The notes beneath the pieces are model-generated. The model made no database searches and was not told the DNA's origin. It worked only from the letters and a program-made list of their open reading frames with translations. From Saprospiraceae bacterium (lineage in GTDB: Bacteria > Bacteroidota > Bacteroidia > Chitinophagales > Saprospiraceae): a DNA stretch of 64,000 nucleotides. The stretch covers positions 186,001 through 250,000 of the forward strand of contig CATQHI010000001.1 of NCBI GenBank assembly GCA_958295895.1. The letters are read 5' to 3'. Every line of letters begins with the position of its first letter. Position 1 is the stretch's first letter. The position numbers and the translations under genes are program-made. Below are positions 43,835-52,226 of the stretch, piece by piece.

Positions 43835-45208
43835 CTACTGATTGGAGTTGATTATGGTGGTGCCCACCAGGCGATCGTAGCGCCCGCCCATGGGCCGGTA
43901 GTACAGCAAACCCAGGTAGTCGTTCTCCGCCTCCGTAAAGCTATCCTCCGTTTCGTCGTAGCCCGCCCGGTCGCCCGGTCGCTGCAACTTGCGCCCCGAC
44001 GCACTCAGATCGGTGACGTAATAGTAGTTATAAAACCCCTGCTTGATCAGGGCCCGGCCCACGTAGGCATTGATGCTCGTATTCCACACCATGCGGTAGT
44101 CGTACTTGAGTTGCCACTCCGTCATTGCCCCAAAGAGGTAGAGGTCCTCCTCGATCGGCACGCCATTGCGCGGCTTGAGCACGAAGGTGGCCTCGATGTA
44201 CTCTCCCGTGAAGTCCAGCCCGAAGCGCGCCACGTTTTCCTGTAAGAACTCATCGGCCAGGTTCACCACCGGCCGGTCGTAACGGAAGTTCACGTAGTCC
44301 CCGTTGAGGTCGAAGTACTGTACGTAGACGCTACTTCCGCGGGTCATCTCCGGGGCGAGCAGCATAGCGTAATAGTTCCCCTCGTTGGTGATGCTAGCCA
44401 CCTTGGAGCGGGGAGCCTGCACCGAGCGAAGGTCTAAATTCCGAAACTCATTTCCCCCCCGGTACACAATCACGTCCTGGTAGTTGAACTGTACGCCCTC
44501 CCGGGCCAGTAGATTGGGTCGGATACCGGTCACCGCATTATCCCAGCGGCCGTTCTGGAGTACGGTGGCACTGAGCTCCTGTAGTGGCGATCGTGGTTGC
44601 AACTGCTTGGTGTTGGCCACCAACTGTACCTCCTGGTGGGTGCGGATCTTATCCACGGCGTTGGGGCGGGTCACCTGCGCGCTCAGCCCCGCTACGTTTT
44701 CGGCCACCATGAAGCGGCGAGTAATCACCGGTTGGTCGTCGTCCTGCGTATCGTAGACCACCAGTAGGTAGTTGCCGCTCTTTTCCAGTCGCATGTTGCG
44801 GTTCGGAAACACCAGGTCATAGTGCACGTACTTCGTCAGGGTCCGGAGACTGAAATCGTAGTCCTCCAGGTAGTCGTTGCCGTAGCCGCTGTTGTACTCC
44901 ATCTGCCCCAGCGTCGAGGGCGTCCAGTCCTGGTCACAGTGGATGAAGCTGTAGGAGTAGCGCCCCACGTCCTCCCGCAAATCATCGAAGGAAAGCCGCA
45001 GCCGTGCGCCCCCGCCCAGCTCGATCAGCGGATAGGAGTGCGGGAAGCCATCGATGTGCAGCCGCACCGTCTTGATGTGGTCGACGTAGGTATTGTCGAA
45101 GTAGTTCAGCTCCGCCTCCTGCGCTACCAGCCGTCCGCAACCGAGCAGTACAAACAGGAGGGCGGCGGCGCGCGGGTACAAAACTGGTCGAAGAAAGGCG
45201 AGGATCAT
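43835..45208 (-). CDS. Type IX secretion system plug-like protein (DUF5103)
   Basis: A 457-residue exported protein of the DUF5103 family; in the T9SS translocon a DUF5103 protein plugs the SprA/Sov pore. A signal sequence precedes AQEAELNYFDNTYVDHIKTV. Seen: the conserved DNTYVDHIKTVRLH, YSYSFIHCDQDWTPSTLGQMEY...NDYLEDY, and a C-terminal YNYYYVTDL region. Its presence agrees with the T9SS sorting domain protein at 57980-60154. The start codon overlaps the stop of the DNA glycosylase gene by one base, so the two are coupled. Confidence 0.9.
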   Translation of the reverse strand: MILAFLRPVLYPRAAALLFVLLGCGRLVAQEAELNYFDNTYVDHIKTVRLHIDGFPHSYPLIELGGGARLRLSFDDLREDVGRYSYSFIHCDQDWTPSTLGQMEYNSGYGNDYLEDYDFSLRTLTKYVHYDLVFPNRNMRLEKSGNYLLVVYDTQDDDQPVITRRFMVAENVAGLSAQVTRPNAVDKIRTHQEVQLVANTKQLQPRSPLQELSATVLQNGRWDNAVTGIRPNLLAREGVQFNYQDVIVYRGGNEFRNLDLRSVQAPRSKVASITNEGNYYAMLLAPEMTRGSSVYVQYFDLNGDYVNFRYDRPVVNLADEFLQENVARFGLDFTGEYIEATFVLKPRNGVPIEEDLYLFGAMTEWQLKYDYRMVWNTSINAYVGRALIKQGFYNYYYVTDLSASGRKLQRPGDRAGYDETEDSFTEAENDYLGLLYYRPMGGRYDRLVGTTIINSNQ

Positions 45209-45819
45209 TAGAAGGCGTTAAGTCTGCTCACGTACTGGGTTCCGCTCCGGTAGAACCGCCAGGGTTTGGCGGCCCATTCCGGTCCGGCGCCGTCGATGCC
45301 GATGCGGGGGGTGCACACCACGTCGGCCTGCACCTGCGGCCCCGCCCCCGCCCTGAGTTGTACCGGACTTTCGGCATCGAGTAGGTCCAGTATATTCTGC
45401 GCCCGGGTGATGCCGAGGGCAAGCGAAAGAACGCCGGGCCCCCGGCTAAGTTGCGGTTTTAAGCTTTCCATATGACGGCGGGCGAGCATCGTCGGTACTC
45501 CTAGAGTAGGCTCGATGGCGCGGATCAGCACGGCGTGCGGTACCCCCTGCGGCCCCGTGATTACGTTGAAAAGCTCGTGAATACCGTAGCAGAGGTAGAC
45601 GTAGCTGGTGCCCGCCCGGGCGTAAAATGGTTCGGTACGGGGGGTACGGCGGTGGCCGTAGGCGTGACTGGCGCGGTCGTCGGGGGCCCAGTAGGCCTCG
45701 GTTTCGGTGATGAGGCCGGCGGTTTCCCGGCCGTCGATGTGGGTGTAGAGCTCTACGCCGATGAGTTGGCGGGCGATGTGGACGGGGTCCTCACCGGATA
45801 GGAGTGTGCGGAGGTCCAT
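45208..45819 (-). CDS. DNA-3-methyladenine glycosylase (AAG/MPG family)
   Basis: A 203-residue base-excision repair enzyme that removes 3-methyladenine and other alkylated purines. Seen: AGLITETEAYWAPDDRASHAY with the catalytic Glu, the FYARAGTSYVYLCYGIHELFNV signature of the eukaryotic-type AAG fold (shown in part as YVYLCYGIHELFNV), and LSRGPGVLSLALGI. Length is normal. It lies 41 bases after fadD and overlaps the DUF5103 gene. Confidence 0.95.
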   Translation of the reverse strand: MDLRTLLSGEDPVHIARQLIGVELYTHIDGRETAGLITETEAYWAPDDRASHAYGHRRTPRTEPFYARAGTSYVYLCYGIHELFNVITGPQGVPHAVLIRAIEPTLGVPTMLARRHMESLKPQLSRGPGVLSLALGITRAQNILDLLDAESPVQLRAGAGPQVQADVVCTPRIGIDGAGPEWAAKPWRFYRSGTQYVSRLNAF

Positions 45820-45832
45820 GTGCGGGTTATTC

Positions 45833-45858
45833 TGTAGCGCAGCTCACCCGTCGCTACA
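45833..45858 (-). repeat. TGTAGCG hairpin directly after fadD, copy B
   Basis: TGTAGCG (45833-45839) pairs with CGCTACA (45852-45858). Read on the minus strand it begins one base after the fadD stop (45860-45862) and starts TGTAGCGACG, as does the hairpin after sucA (36468-36495). Confidence 0.65.
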
Positions 45859-45859
45859 T

Positions 45860-47530
45860 TTACGCCTCGCGGAGTTCCCGCCGCAGAATTTTGCCTACGT
45901 TACTCTTCGGCAGCTCCTCCCGAAACTCCACCTCCTTAGGAATCTTGTAGCCCGTAAGACTCTCGCGGGCGAAGGTGATGAGCTCCTCCTGGGTGAGCGA
46001 CTTGTCCTTCTTCACGACGTAAATTTTGACCACTTCCCCGGAGCGCTCGCTGGGGATGCCCACCGCGGCCACCTCGAGCACCTTAGGATGGGCGGCAATG
46101 ACATCCTCCACCTCGTTGGGGTAGACGTTAAAGCCGGAGACGAGGATCATGTCCTTCTTGCGGTCCACGATGGTGAAAAAGCCGTCCCCGGACATCATGC
46201 CGATGTCGCCGGTGCTGAGCCAGCCCTCCTGGAGTACCTTGGCGGTATCCTCGGGGCGGTTGAGGTAACCCTTCATGACCTGGGGGCCCTTGATCTGGAT
46301 CTCGCCGCGCTCCTCGCTGGTGGCTATGCGGCCCTCGTCGTCGTTCCACACCCGCATTACGGTATTGGGAAGAGGCACGCCGATGGAGCCGATGCGCAGG
46401 TGCTCGTTCAGGGGGTTCATGCAGGCGGAGGGGCTGGTCTCGGTGAGTCCGTAGCCCTCGCTCAGGGGTACGCCGGTGAGCTTTTGCCAGCGTTCGGCCA
46501 CGGAGCGCTGTACGGCCATGCCGCCGCCGACGGTGATCTTGAGGTGGCGGAAGTCGAGCTTGGTGAAGTCCTTGTCGTTGAGCAGTCCGTTGAAGAGGGT
46601 GTTGACGCCGGTCATGCCGGCGATGCGATTGTCCTTGAAGGCCTTAACGATGGTGCTCAGGTCGCGGGGGTTGACAATGAGCACGTTGCAGATGCCGTGG
46701 GCGAAGATGGCCACGGAGTTAACCGTGAAGGCGAAGATGTGGTAGAGCGGCAGGGGGCAGAGCATGCGCTCCTGACTACCGGCCTCGAGCTTCTGGGTCA
46801 TCCAGGCCTTGGACTGGACGGCATTGGCCACGAGATTGCTGTTGGTGAGCATGGCCCCCTTCGATACGCCGGTGGTGCCGCCGGTGTACTGGAGGGCGAT
46901 GGTATCGGTGGGCTGGCCGGTGAACTGGGGGAGTTGGTGCTTCTTGCCCTCGTCCAGGGCGGTCTGAAACTCCACGGCGTTGGGTAGGTTGTACGCCGGC
47001 ACCATCTTTTTGACGTTGCGTACGACGAAGTTGGTGAGTCCGCCCTTAATCCAGCCCAGCATACCTCCGATGGTGGTGAGCACGACGGTGTGGATGTCCG
47101 TCTCGCCGATGATTTTCTCCAGATTAGCGGCGAAGTTTTCGGCGATGATGATGCCCTTGGCTCCGCTGTCGGTGAACTGGTGCTTCATCTCCGGCGGGGT
47201 GTAGAGTGGATTGGTGTTGACGATGACCAGTCCGGCCTTGAGCAGGCCGTGGAGCACGATGGGGTACTGCAGCATGTTGGGCATCATCACGGCCACCCGG
47301 TCGCCGGGCTGCAGGCCGCGGTAGTGGAGGTAGGCTCCAAAGGCGGTGCTGAGCTTATCGAGCTCGCCGTAGCTTAGGTCTTTACCCATACAGGAGAAGG
47401 CCGGACGGTTGGTGTATTTGGCGGTGACGTCGGCGATAAGGTCCTTGAGGGTAGAAAACGCGTCGACTTCCACATTGGCGGGGATGCCGGCGGGGTACTG
47501 TGCGAGCCAGGGACGCTGGTCGGTATTCAT
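45860..47530 (-). CDS. fadD: Long-chain acyl-CoA synthetase (AMP-binding)
   Basis: A 556-residue adenylate-forming enzyme that activates fatty acids to acyl-CoA. Seen: the P-loop ALQYTGGTTGVSKGAML (about 190-206), GYGLTETSP (about 340), the DGFFTIVDRKKDMILVSGFN hinge, VYPNEVE and the C-terminal catalytic Lys in KSNVGKILRREL. ATG 47530 (MNTDQRPW) is preferred over an upstream in-frame start at 47581 that adds 17 unlikely residues. A CAAAGTA at 47559-47565 (TACTTTG on the minus strand) is one base short of the promoter consensus. It works with the acyl-CoA dehydrogenase at 48188 in beta-oxidation. Confidence 0.92.
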   Translation of the reverse strand: MNTDQRPWLAQYPAGIPANVEVDAFSTLKDLIADVTAKYTNRPAFSCMGKDLSYGELDKLSTAFGAYLHYRGLQPGDRVAVMMPNMLQYPIVLHGLLKAGLVIVNTNPLYTPPEMKHQFTDSGAKGIIIAENFAANLEKIIGETDIHTVVLTTIGGMLGWIKGGLTNFVVRNVKKMVPAYNLPNAVEFQTALDEGKKHQLPQFTGQPTDTIALQYTGGTTGVSKGAMLTNSNLVANAVQSKAWMTQKLEAGSQERMLCPLPLYHIFAFTVNSVAIFAHGICNVLIVNPRDLSTIVKAFKDNRIAGMTGVNTLFNGLLNDKDFTKLDFRHLKITVGGGMAVQRSVAERWQKLTGVPLSEGYGLTETSPSACMNPLNEHLRIGSIGVPLPNTVMRVWNDDEGRIATSEERGEIQIKGPQVMKGYLNRPEDTAKVLQEGWLSTGDIGMMSGDGFFTIVDRKKDMILVSGFNVYPNEVEDVIAAHPKVLEVAAVGIPSERSGEVVKIYVVKKDKSLTQEELITFARESLTGYKIPKEVEFREELPKSNVGKILRRELREA

Positions 47531-47720
47531 CAGGATCGGATTTAAGCGTTGCGGCACCCAAAGTACGACACGAGTCATCAACTACGGTCGGGCTGGTGAC
47601 GTTCTCAAAGAAGCACTTGCGAATAACGCACTTCCCAGGCCCGGCGACCGACCGCCCCCGTCTCGCGGAGTTTGTGGATATTCGCTACCGACATCGACCT
47701 TCTAAACTACTTTACCCACA

Positions 47721-48111
47721 ATGGAAAACGGAATCCTCACCGACGCCCAGCAGAAAGACGCTGAGCTCATCAAAACGCTGCTCGAAAAGATCGTCAACAA
47801 GAAGGGCTTCGATAACGTCAAGGCCAACGCCGAAGGCTACGAGACGCCCGCTAAAATCCGCCGCAGCAAAGGACACCGACGAGTACTTTATCCCCGATGT
47901 CACCGGTGAGGTCAACGGCCGCAAGAGCTATTTTGAGCTCGGCCTCAAAACTGACGACGAGCGCGAGCTGGTCACTAAGTGGCGCCTGCTTTCGAGCCTG
48001 GCCGCCTATAAGCACGGCAAGTTGTACCTGGCCGTACCCCGGGGCCACATGGCGTTTACTAATCGCATTTTGGCCGATTATCCGATCAATGCGGAGGTAG
48101 TCAAGATTTAA
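47721..48111 (+). pseudogene. Small conserved-looking protein, one frameshift
   Basis: The first frame reads ILTDAQQKDAELIKTLLEKI...TPAKIRRSK and stops at 47909; a second frame from about 47874 continues DTDEYFIPDVTGEVNGRKSY...YAINAEVVKI-type sequence to the stop at 48109-48111. One extra base in AAAGGACACC (near 47872) separates them; removing it gives one protein of about 129 residues. It looks like a small cytoplasmic alpha/beta protein; I do not recognise the family. It is divergent from fadD and ends at a perfect palindrome. Confidence 0.7.
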
Positions 48112-48129
48112 TCGGGCACTTCTAACATT

Positions 48130-48167
48130 AGCGAAGCCCCCCGGACCTAGGTCCGGGGGGCTTCGCT
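48130..48167. terminator. Perfect 19-bp palindrome, two-way terminator
   Basis: Arms 48130-48148 and 48149-48167 are exact complements with no spacer (centre CCTAGG). It stands between two convergent genes, with ATTTTG on the + side and AATGTT on the - side. The tip must open to form a loop. Confidence 0.8.
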
Positions 48168-48187
48168 ATTTTGAGTAAGACCGGCTA

Positions 48188-49987
48188 CTACAGCGCGTAC
48201 TCGTTAGCTTCGATCAGCACATCGGCCACCTTCCGGCGTAGGACCTTAACGTTCTGTGGGGAATACTTCGTGAACCGCTTGATGCCCATCGTGAAGGTGC
48301 GCAGCAGGTCGCCCTCGACGAAACTGGCTACGGCGTCCGTAGCGTTCTTCATCATGCGGGCCGTAGCGTCGTGGAGGTAGGTGCGTAGGATGGCGTCGTA
48401 GACCGTGATGTCCTGCTTGCCCAGTCCCTCGGCGCGGAGCTTCTGTACACGCAGTAGGGTGCTTTCGGCCTGCAGTAGGTCACCGAGCATATCGGCGATG
48501 TTCATCAGGATTTCCTGCTCGCCCTTGAGGTTAAGCTTACCGTCCATCTGCTCTTTAGCGGCGGCCCCGGCGACCATGAGGATGAGCCTTTTAAAGTCGG
48601 CCACTGCCTTGATCTCCTCGCCGTATTCTCCCTCCGGACGGCTCATGCTCGGCATGCCGCTGAGTTCCTTCTGTACGGCCCAGGCGGGTCCGACGATGTC
48701 CAGGGCACCCTTCATCGCGCGGCGCAGCAGCATATCGACGCTCAGTAGGCGGTTGATTTCATTGGTGCCCTCGTAGATGCGGTTGATGCGGCTGTCGCGG
48801 TACATGCGGGGGGCCAGGGTCTCCTCGCTATAGCCCATACCGCCGTGGATCTGTACGACCTCGTCGACCGTATAGTCGAGCGTTTCGGAGCCGAGGAACT
48901 TCAGCAGGGCGCACTCGATGGCGTACTCCTCGGCGCTCAGCAGCTTAGCCTCAGCGAAGGATTTACCCCCGGCCATCAACTGCTTATTCATGTCCTGAAT
49001 CTGCTGGCTGACGCGGTATAGTGCGCTCTCGCCAGCGAAGATGCGGATAGCGGCCTCGCCGATCTTGTACTTGATAGCCCCGAAATTGGCGATGGGCTGC
49101 TTGAACTGGATACGCTCGTTGGCGTAGTGTACGCCTACCTCCAAAGCCCGCTTGGCACCCCCCATGCTGAGCGCGTGCAACTTAAAGCGGCCTACGTTCA
49201 GCACGTTGAAGGCGATAAGGTGGCCCTTACCAATCTGGCCGAGGCTATTCGCGGCCGGTACCCGTACGTTCTCAAAGAAGACCTGGCGGGTGGAGCTACC
49301 CTTGATGCCGAGCTTATCCTCCTCCGCGCCAAGGGTAAGTCCTTCGAGCTGTCGCGGCACGATGAAGCCGGTAAACTTGTCCCCATCAACCTGCGCAAAG
49401 ACGATGAAGACGTCGGCAAAACCGGCGTTGCTGATCCACATCTTCTGCCCGTTCAGGACATAGTCGTCACCGTCGAGGGTTGCGGTGGTTTTCGCGCCCA
49501 TAGCGTCGGAGCCACTTCCGGGCTCGGTCAGGCAGTAGGCCGCCTTGAGCTCGCCACTGATCAGGCGGGGCAGGTATTTTTCCTTCTGTTGCTCGTTACC
49601 GAAGTAGAGGATGGGTAGCATCCCGATCCCCGTATGGGCCGCGTAGGACACGGTGAAGGAGCCGGAGCTACCGCCCATCACGTCGCAGATCAGGGTGTTG
49701 GTATTGGTGTCCATCTCCATGCCACCGTAAGACTCGGGCATGTGGGTGCCGAGTAGTCCGAGTTTGGCCATCTTCTCCAGTAGGCGGGGGGCGATGTTAT
49801 CCTCCTGCTTTTCGATCTTGTCCAGGTTAGGCGTGATCTCCTGCTGGATGAAGTCCTCGACCATCTGCTTGACCATCAGCTGCTCCTCACTGAACTCCTC
49901 GGGCGTAAAGGTGCTGGAGTAGTCGGCGTCGGCGATGAGAAATTCGCCGCCTTTGAGTACTTGCTGTGCGGTGAGGGTGGCTGCCAT
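48188..49987 (-). CDS. Acyl-CoA dehydrogenase (long form)
   Basis: A 599-residue FAD enzyme that makes the first double bond in fatty-acid beta-oxidation. Seen: N-terminal helical domain (about 30-140), AYCLTEPGSGSDAMGAKTTA and KMWISNAGFADVFIVFAQ of the middle domain, and the C-terminal domain with QIHGGMGYSEE and the catalytic-base region RIYEGTNEINR. About 150 extra C-terminal residues make it the long Bacteroidota form rather than the 380-residue short/medium-chain type. Two facing 14-base palindromic sites lie upstream (50012-50025, 50075-50088) and may be an operator. Confidence 0.94.
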   Translation of the reverse strand: MAATLTAQQVLKGGEFLIADADYSSTFTPEEFSEEQLMVKQMVEDFIQQEITPNLDKIEKQEDNIAPRLLEKMAKLGLLGTHMPESYGGMEMDTNTNTLICDVMGGSSGSFTVSYAAHTGIGMLPILYFGNEQQKEKYLPRLISGELKAAYCLTEPGSGSDAMGAKTTATLDGDDYVLNGQKMWISNAGFADVFIVFAQVDGDKFTGFIVPRQLEGLTLGAEEDKLGIKGSSTRQVFFENVRVPAANSLGQIGKGHLIAFNVLNVGRFKLHALSMGGAKRALEVGVHYANERIQFKQPIANFGAIKYKIGEAAIRIFAGESALYRVSQQIQDMNKQLMAGGKSFAEAKLLSAEEYAIECALLKFLGSETLDYTVDEVVQIHGGMGYSEETLAPRMYRDSRINRIYEGTNEINRLLSVDMLLRRAMKGALDIVGPAWAVQKELSGMPSMSRPEGEYGEEIKAVADFKRLILMVAGAAAKEQMDGKLNLKGEQEILMNIADMLGDLLQAESTLLRVQKLRAEGLGKQDITVYDAILRTYLHDATARMMKNATDAVASFVEGDLLRTFTMGIKRFTKYSPQNVKVLRRKVADVLIEANEYAL

Positions 49988-50011
49988 GATCGGGTGGTGG
50001 TTTTTTGCTTT

Positions 50012-50088
50012 AGCGAAAATTCGCTGCTAAGGTACGGGGGGATAACGAGGGGGGCAAGGGATTCGTTGTGTTTTAGCGAATTTTCGCT
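50012..50088. promoter_or_regulatory. Candidate operator pair upstream of acyl-CoA dehydrogenase
   Basis: AGCGAAAATTCGCT (50012-50025) and its exact reverse complement AGCGAATTTTCGCT (50075-50088), each a near-perfect palindrome, are both flanked by TTT on one side and GC on the other. They lie 25 and 88 bases before the start codon. The spacing centre-to-centre is 63 bases, about six helical turns. Confidence 0.5.
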
Positions 50089-50234
50089 GCGGCTCTGCTT
50101 TTGGCCTTGCTTGAGGTTTTGTCCCAAGGTTGCACCTTGGGGGGAGTTAGGAGAACTGCTACGCAGTTGGTGGGGCAGGCGGGGTAGGAGGCCGGGGCCG
50201 CGGGTGCGGGCAATGTGATGAGGGGGCCGTGGCC

Positions 50235-51164
50235 TTACTCGGGGTAATACTGCCAGAAATCGGCTTTCATGGCGGGGACGTCGATATCGGTATAGATGCC
50301 GATCTCGCGTAGGGCGTTCTCCGGCGGGGTGGGGTAGCCGAGCTTGGTGACCAGGTCGGGGCGGGCGAGGGCTTCGATGAGGGCTACGTCCCACATGATC
50401 CAACGGGCCTTTTCAGGGTCTTCGTTAGTCCACCAACGGGTGTAGGTAGCCCAGCGGCGGAGGAGGTAGTCGGCTAGCGGGCCCTTATCTCGAAGTTGGC
50501 GCTCGGTATCCTCGCGGTCGAAGACTAGATGCTGGGAGGTGGTGGCGGTCATGATATCTAGCTCCAGGCCTTCGGTATCCAGCAGTACCTCTACGGCCAG
50601 GGTGTCGTTGCCGGAGTTAAACTCCTGTTTGTTGTAGTCGTTGGTGGCCGGGTCGTGCCAGAAGCCTAGATAATGCACACTGACCTTTGGGATGATGCGG
50701 GGGTCTAGTAGGATGGCCGAGGCAACGTTGGTGCAGGAGCCGAGGATGACCAAGTGTAGTTTTTGTCCGGCCGGCTGGTGCAGGGCCTGTGCGACGATGA
50801 GTGTGGCAGCCGGTGAGGGGGAGGGCGTATCGCGGTTGGTTAGTGGTGTATTGGCACCGATGGGGTGGGGGACGTCCTTACGGTCCAGCAGCCGGAGTAG
50901 GTCCTCATTGATGTCCTGGCTTTCCTGCACAGTATTGTCACTCGCGAGGGGCGAGGTGTGAAACTGGGCGGAGGTGATGCCCCTAAGGTCGAAACTGGGC
51001 TCGGCTACCGCACGCACGAGGGCGAAGAGGTCGTCAAGCTCGTTGGCGGTGTCGGCGTCTACAATTAGGGGGAGGCGAGTGGGGGCGGCGTCGGGCATCT
51101 TACTGGTGGGGGTGCTGCAGGTGACTAGGACCAGCAGGAATACAATACAGGGAACTAGGCGCAT
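50235..51164 (-). CDS. Exported inosine-uridine preferring nucleoside hydrolase-like lipoprotein
   Basis: A 309-residue nucleoside hydrolase fold protein, which would split ribonucleosides into base and ribose. Residues 1-16 resemble a lipoprotein signal (LVLVTC). Seen: the calcium-binding N-terminal motif LIVDADTANELDDLFAL, the LVILGSCTNVASAI stretch and the late WDVALIEAL. The usual DxDxxxDD reads DADTANELDD, so the metal site is largely kept. A periplasmic or outer-membrane location fits nutrient scavenging. Confidence 0.87.
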   Translation of the reverse strand: MRLVPCIVFLLVLVTCSTPTSKMPDAAPTRLPLIVDADTANELDDLFALVRAVAEPSFDLRGITSAQFHTSPLASDNTVQESQDINEDLLRLLDRKDVPHPIGANTPLTNRDTPSPSPAATLIVAQALHQPAGQKLHLVILGSCTNVASAILLDPRIIPKVSVHYLGFWHDPATNDYNKQEFNSGNDTLAVEVLLDTEGLELDIMTATTSQHLVFDREDTERQLRDKGPLADYLLRRWATYTRWWTNEDPEKARWIMWDVALIEALARPDLVTKLGYPTPPENALREIGIYTDIDVPAMKADFWQYYPE

Positions 51165-51194
51165 GTGGGCAAGGTAGCCTTCGCATGGCGTAGT

Positions 51195-51218
51195 CGCGTG
51201 GGGCTAGCACCCCACGCG
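51195..51218 (-). terminator. Hairpin after apbE
   Basis: Perfect nine-base arms CGCGTGGGG (51195-51203) and CCCCACGCG (51210-51218) around a six-base loop, three bases after the apbE stop. No T-tract follows. Confidence 0.6.
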
Positions 51219-51221
51219 CGG

Positions 51222-52226
51222 TTAGGGCGCCCCCTCCGGGGACGGTTGGTAGAGGGCGGTGACGGTATACGTGACCTTCGGGTAGCGCTTCAGTAGTCGT
51301 GCTCTACCGTCGGTGCGGATAGAAAGGGCGGAGGCTATTGCATCCGCCACCATCCCACTGGGAGCTAGTACGGTGACGGTCTCGCCGTGGCTCACCCCCA
51401 GCCCGGTACGGGGGTCCACCAGGTGGCTATACCGTATACCGTCGTGTAGCAGGTGGCGGTAACTCGGTCCGGAGCTCGCTATGGCCACACCGGCGGTGTC
51501 GACTTTGCCGGCCGGCAGCGCGATCGTCCACCCTCCATGGCCCGGCGGCGCGTCGCCCAGCAGCAAATCGCCCCCGCCGTCGATCAGATAGGATTGAATG
51601 CCGAAGGCGCGCAGTACCTCCCCGGCTACGTCCAGTCCGTAGCCCTTCGCCACACCCCCCAGGTCGAAGTACAGGCTATCGTGGGCGAGCCATAGTCCCC
51701 GGGCGGGGTGGAGACGGTAGGACGTTCCTTGCACCTGGCTTACATCTGGCTTAAATTTGGCCTCCCTTCCCCTAATTACGCGTACCCCAGTTGACGCAAC
51801 CCCCTGAGTTACATCGGTGGGAAATGCTTGCTGACGGATCGCGCGGCGCCAGCGCTTAGTGAGCTGACCGATGGTGACGTCGAAGGCTCCCTGACTGTGC
51901 CGGTGCAGCTTCTGACTGAAGGCCAGCACCCGGTACAGATCGGACGAGATGGGGTGAAATTGCCGGGCGGATAGCCGGCTTACCGTACGGATCTCGCTGG
52001 TGGGTCGGTAGTCGCTCATGGACTGCTCCACCGCCTCGATACGGGCAAAGGCACTGTCGATGGCGCGGTGGGCTAGGAGGGTGTCGGTGGCGTAGCAGGT
52101 GATGCGCCAGGGGGTGCCCATGGCGGGGCGGGTGGTGGTGACGCGGGTCTGGGCGAGAGCTATCAGAGGAAGATGTAATGCAATCAGAGTCAGCAACTCG
52201 GCAGACCAACTTTTGGCTTGGCTCAC
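51222..52226 (-). CDS. apbE: FAD:protein FMN transferase ApbE
   Basis: ApbE attaches FMN covalently to Thr in exported redox proteins such as NqrB/C and RnfG, using FAD as donor. The 334 residues match. Seen: an N-terminal export signal (about 1-25, ending ALAQ), TRPAMGTPWRI, FDLGGVAKGYGLD (FAD/Mg site), YLIDGGGDLLLG, HLVDPRTGLG and MVADAIASAL with the metal-binding Asp. The start is GTG 52226, whose GTGA overlaps the stop of the upstream gene, so it is coupled to it. Confidence 0.94.
   Translation of the reverse strand: MSQAKSWSAELLTLIALHLPLIALAQTRVTTTRPAMGTPWRITCYATDTLLAHRAIDSAFARIEAVEQSMSDYRPTSEIRTVSRLSARQFHPISSDLYRVLAFSQKLHRHSQGAFDVTIGQLTKRWRRAIRQQAFPTDVTQGVASTGVRVIRGREAKFKPDVSQVQGTSYRLHPARGLWLAHDSLYFDLGGVAKGYGLDVAGEVLRAFGIQSYLIDGGGDLLLGDAPPGHGGWTIALPAGKVDTAGVAIASSGPSYRHLLHDGIRYSHLVDPRTGLGVSHGETVTVLAPSGMVADAIASALSIRTDGRARLLKRYPKVTYTVTALYQPSPEGAP

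Noticed and set aside
45761-46987. 408-codon + strand open frame
   Set aside because: It is antisense to fadD, which has all adenylate-forming motifs; the frame is low-complexity Gly/Val/His-rich, as expected opposite GC-rich coding DNA.
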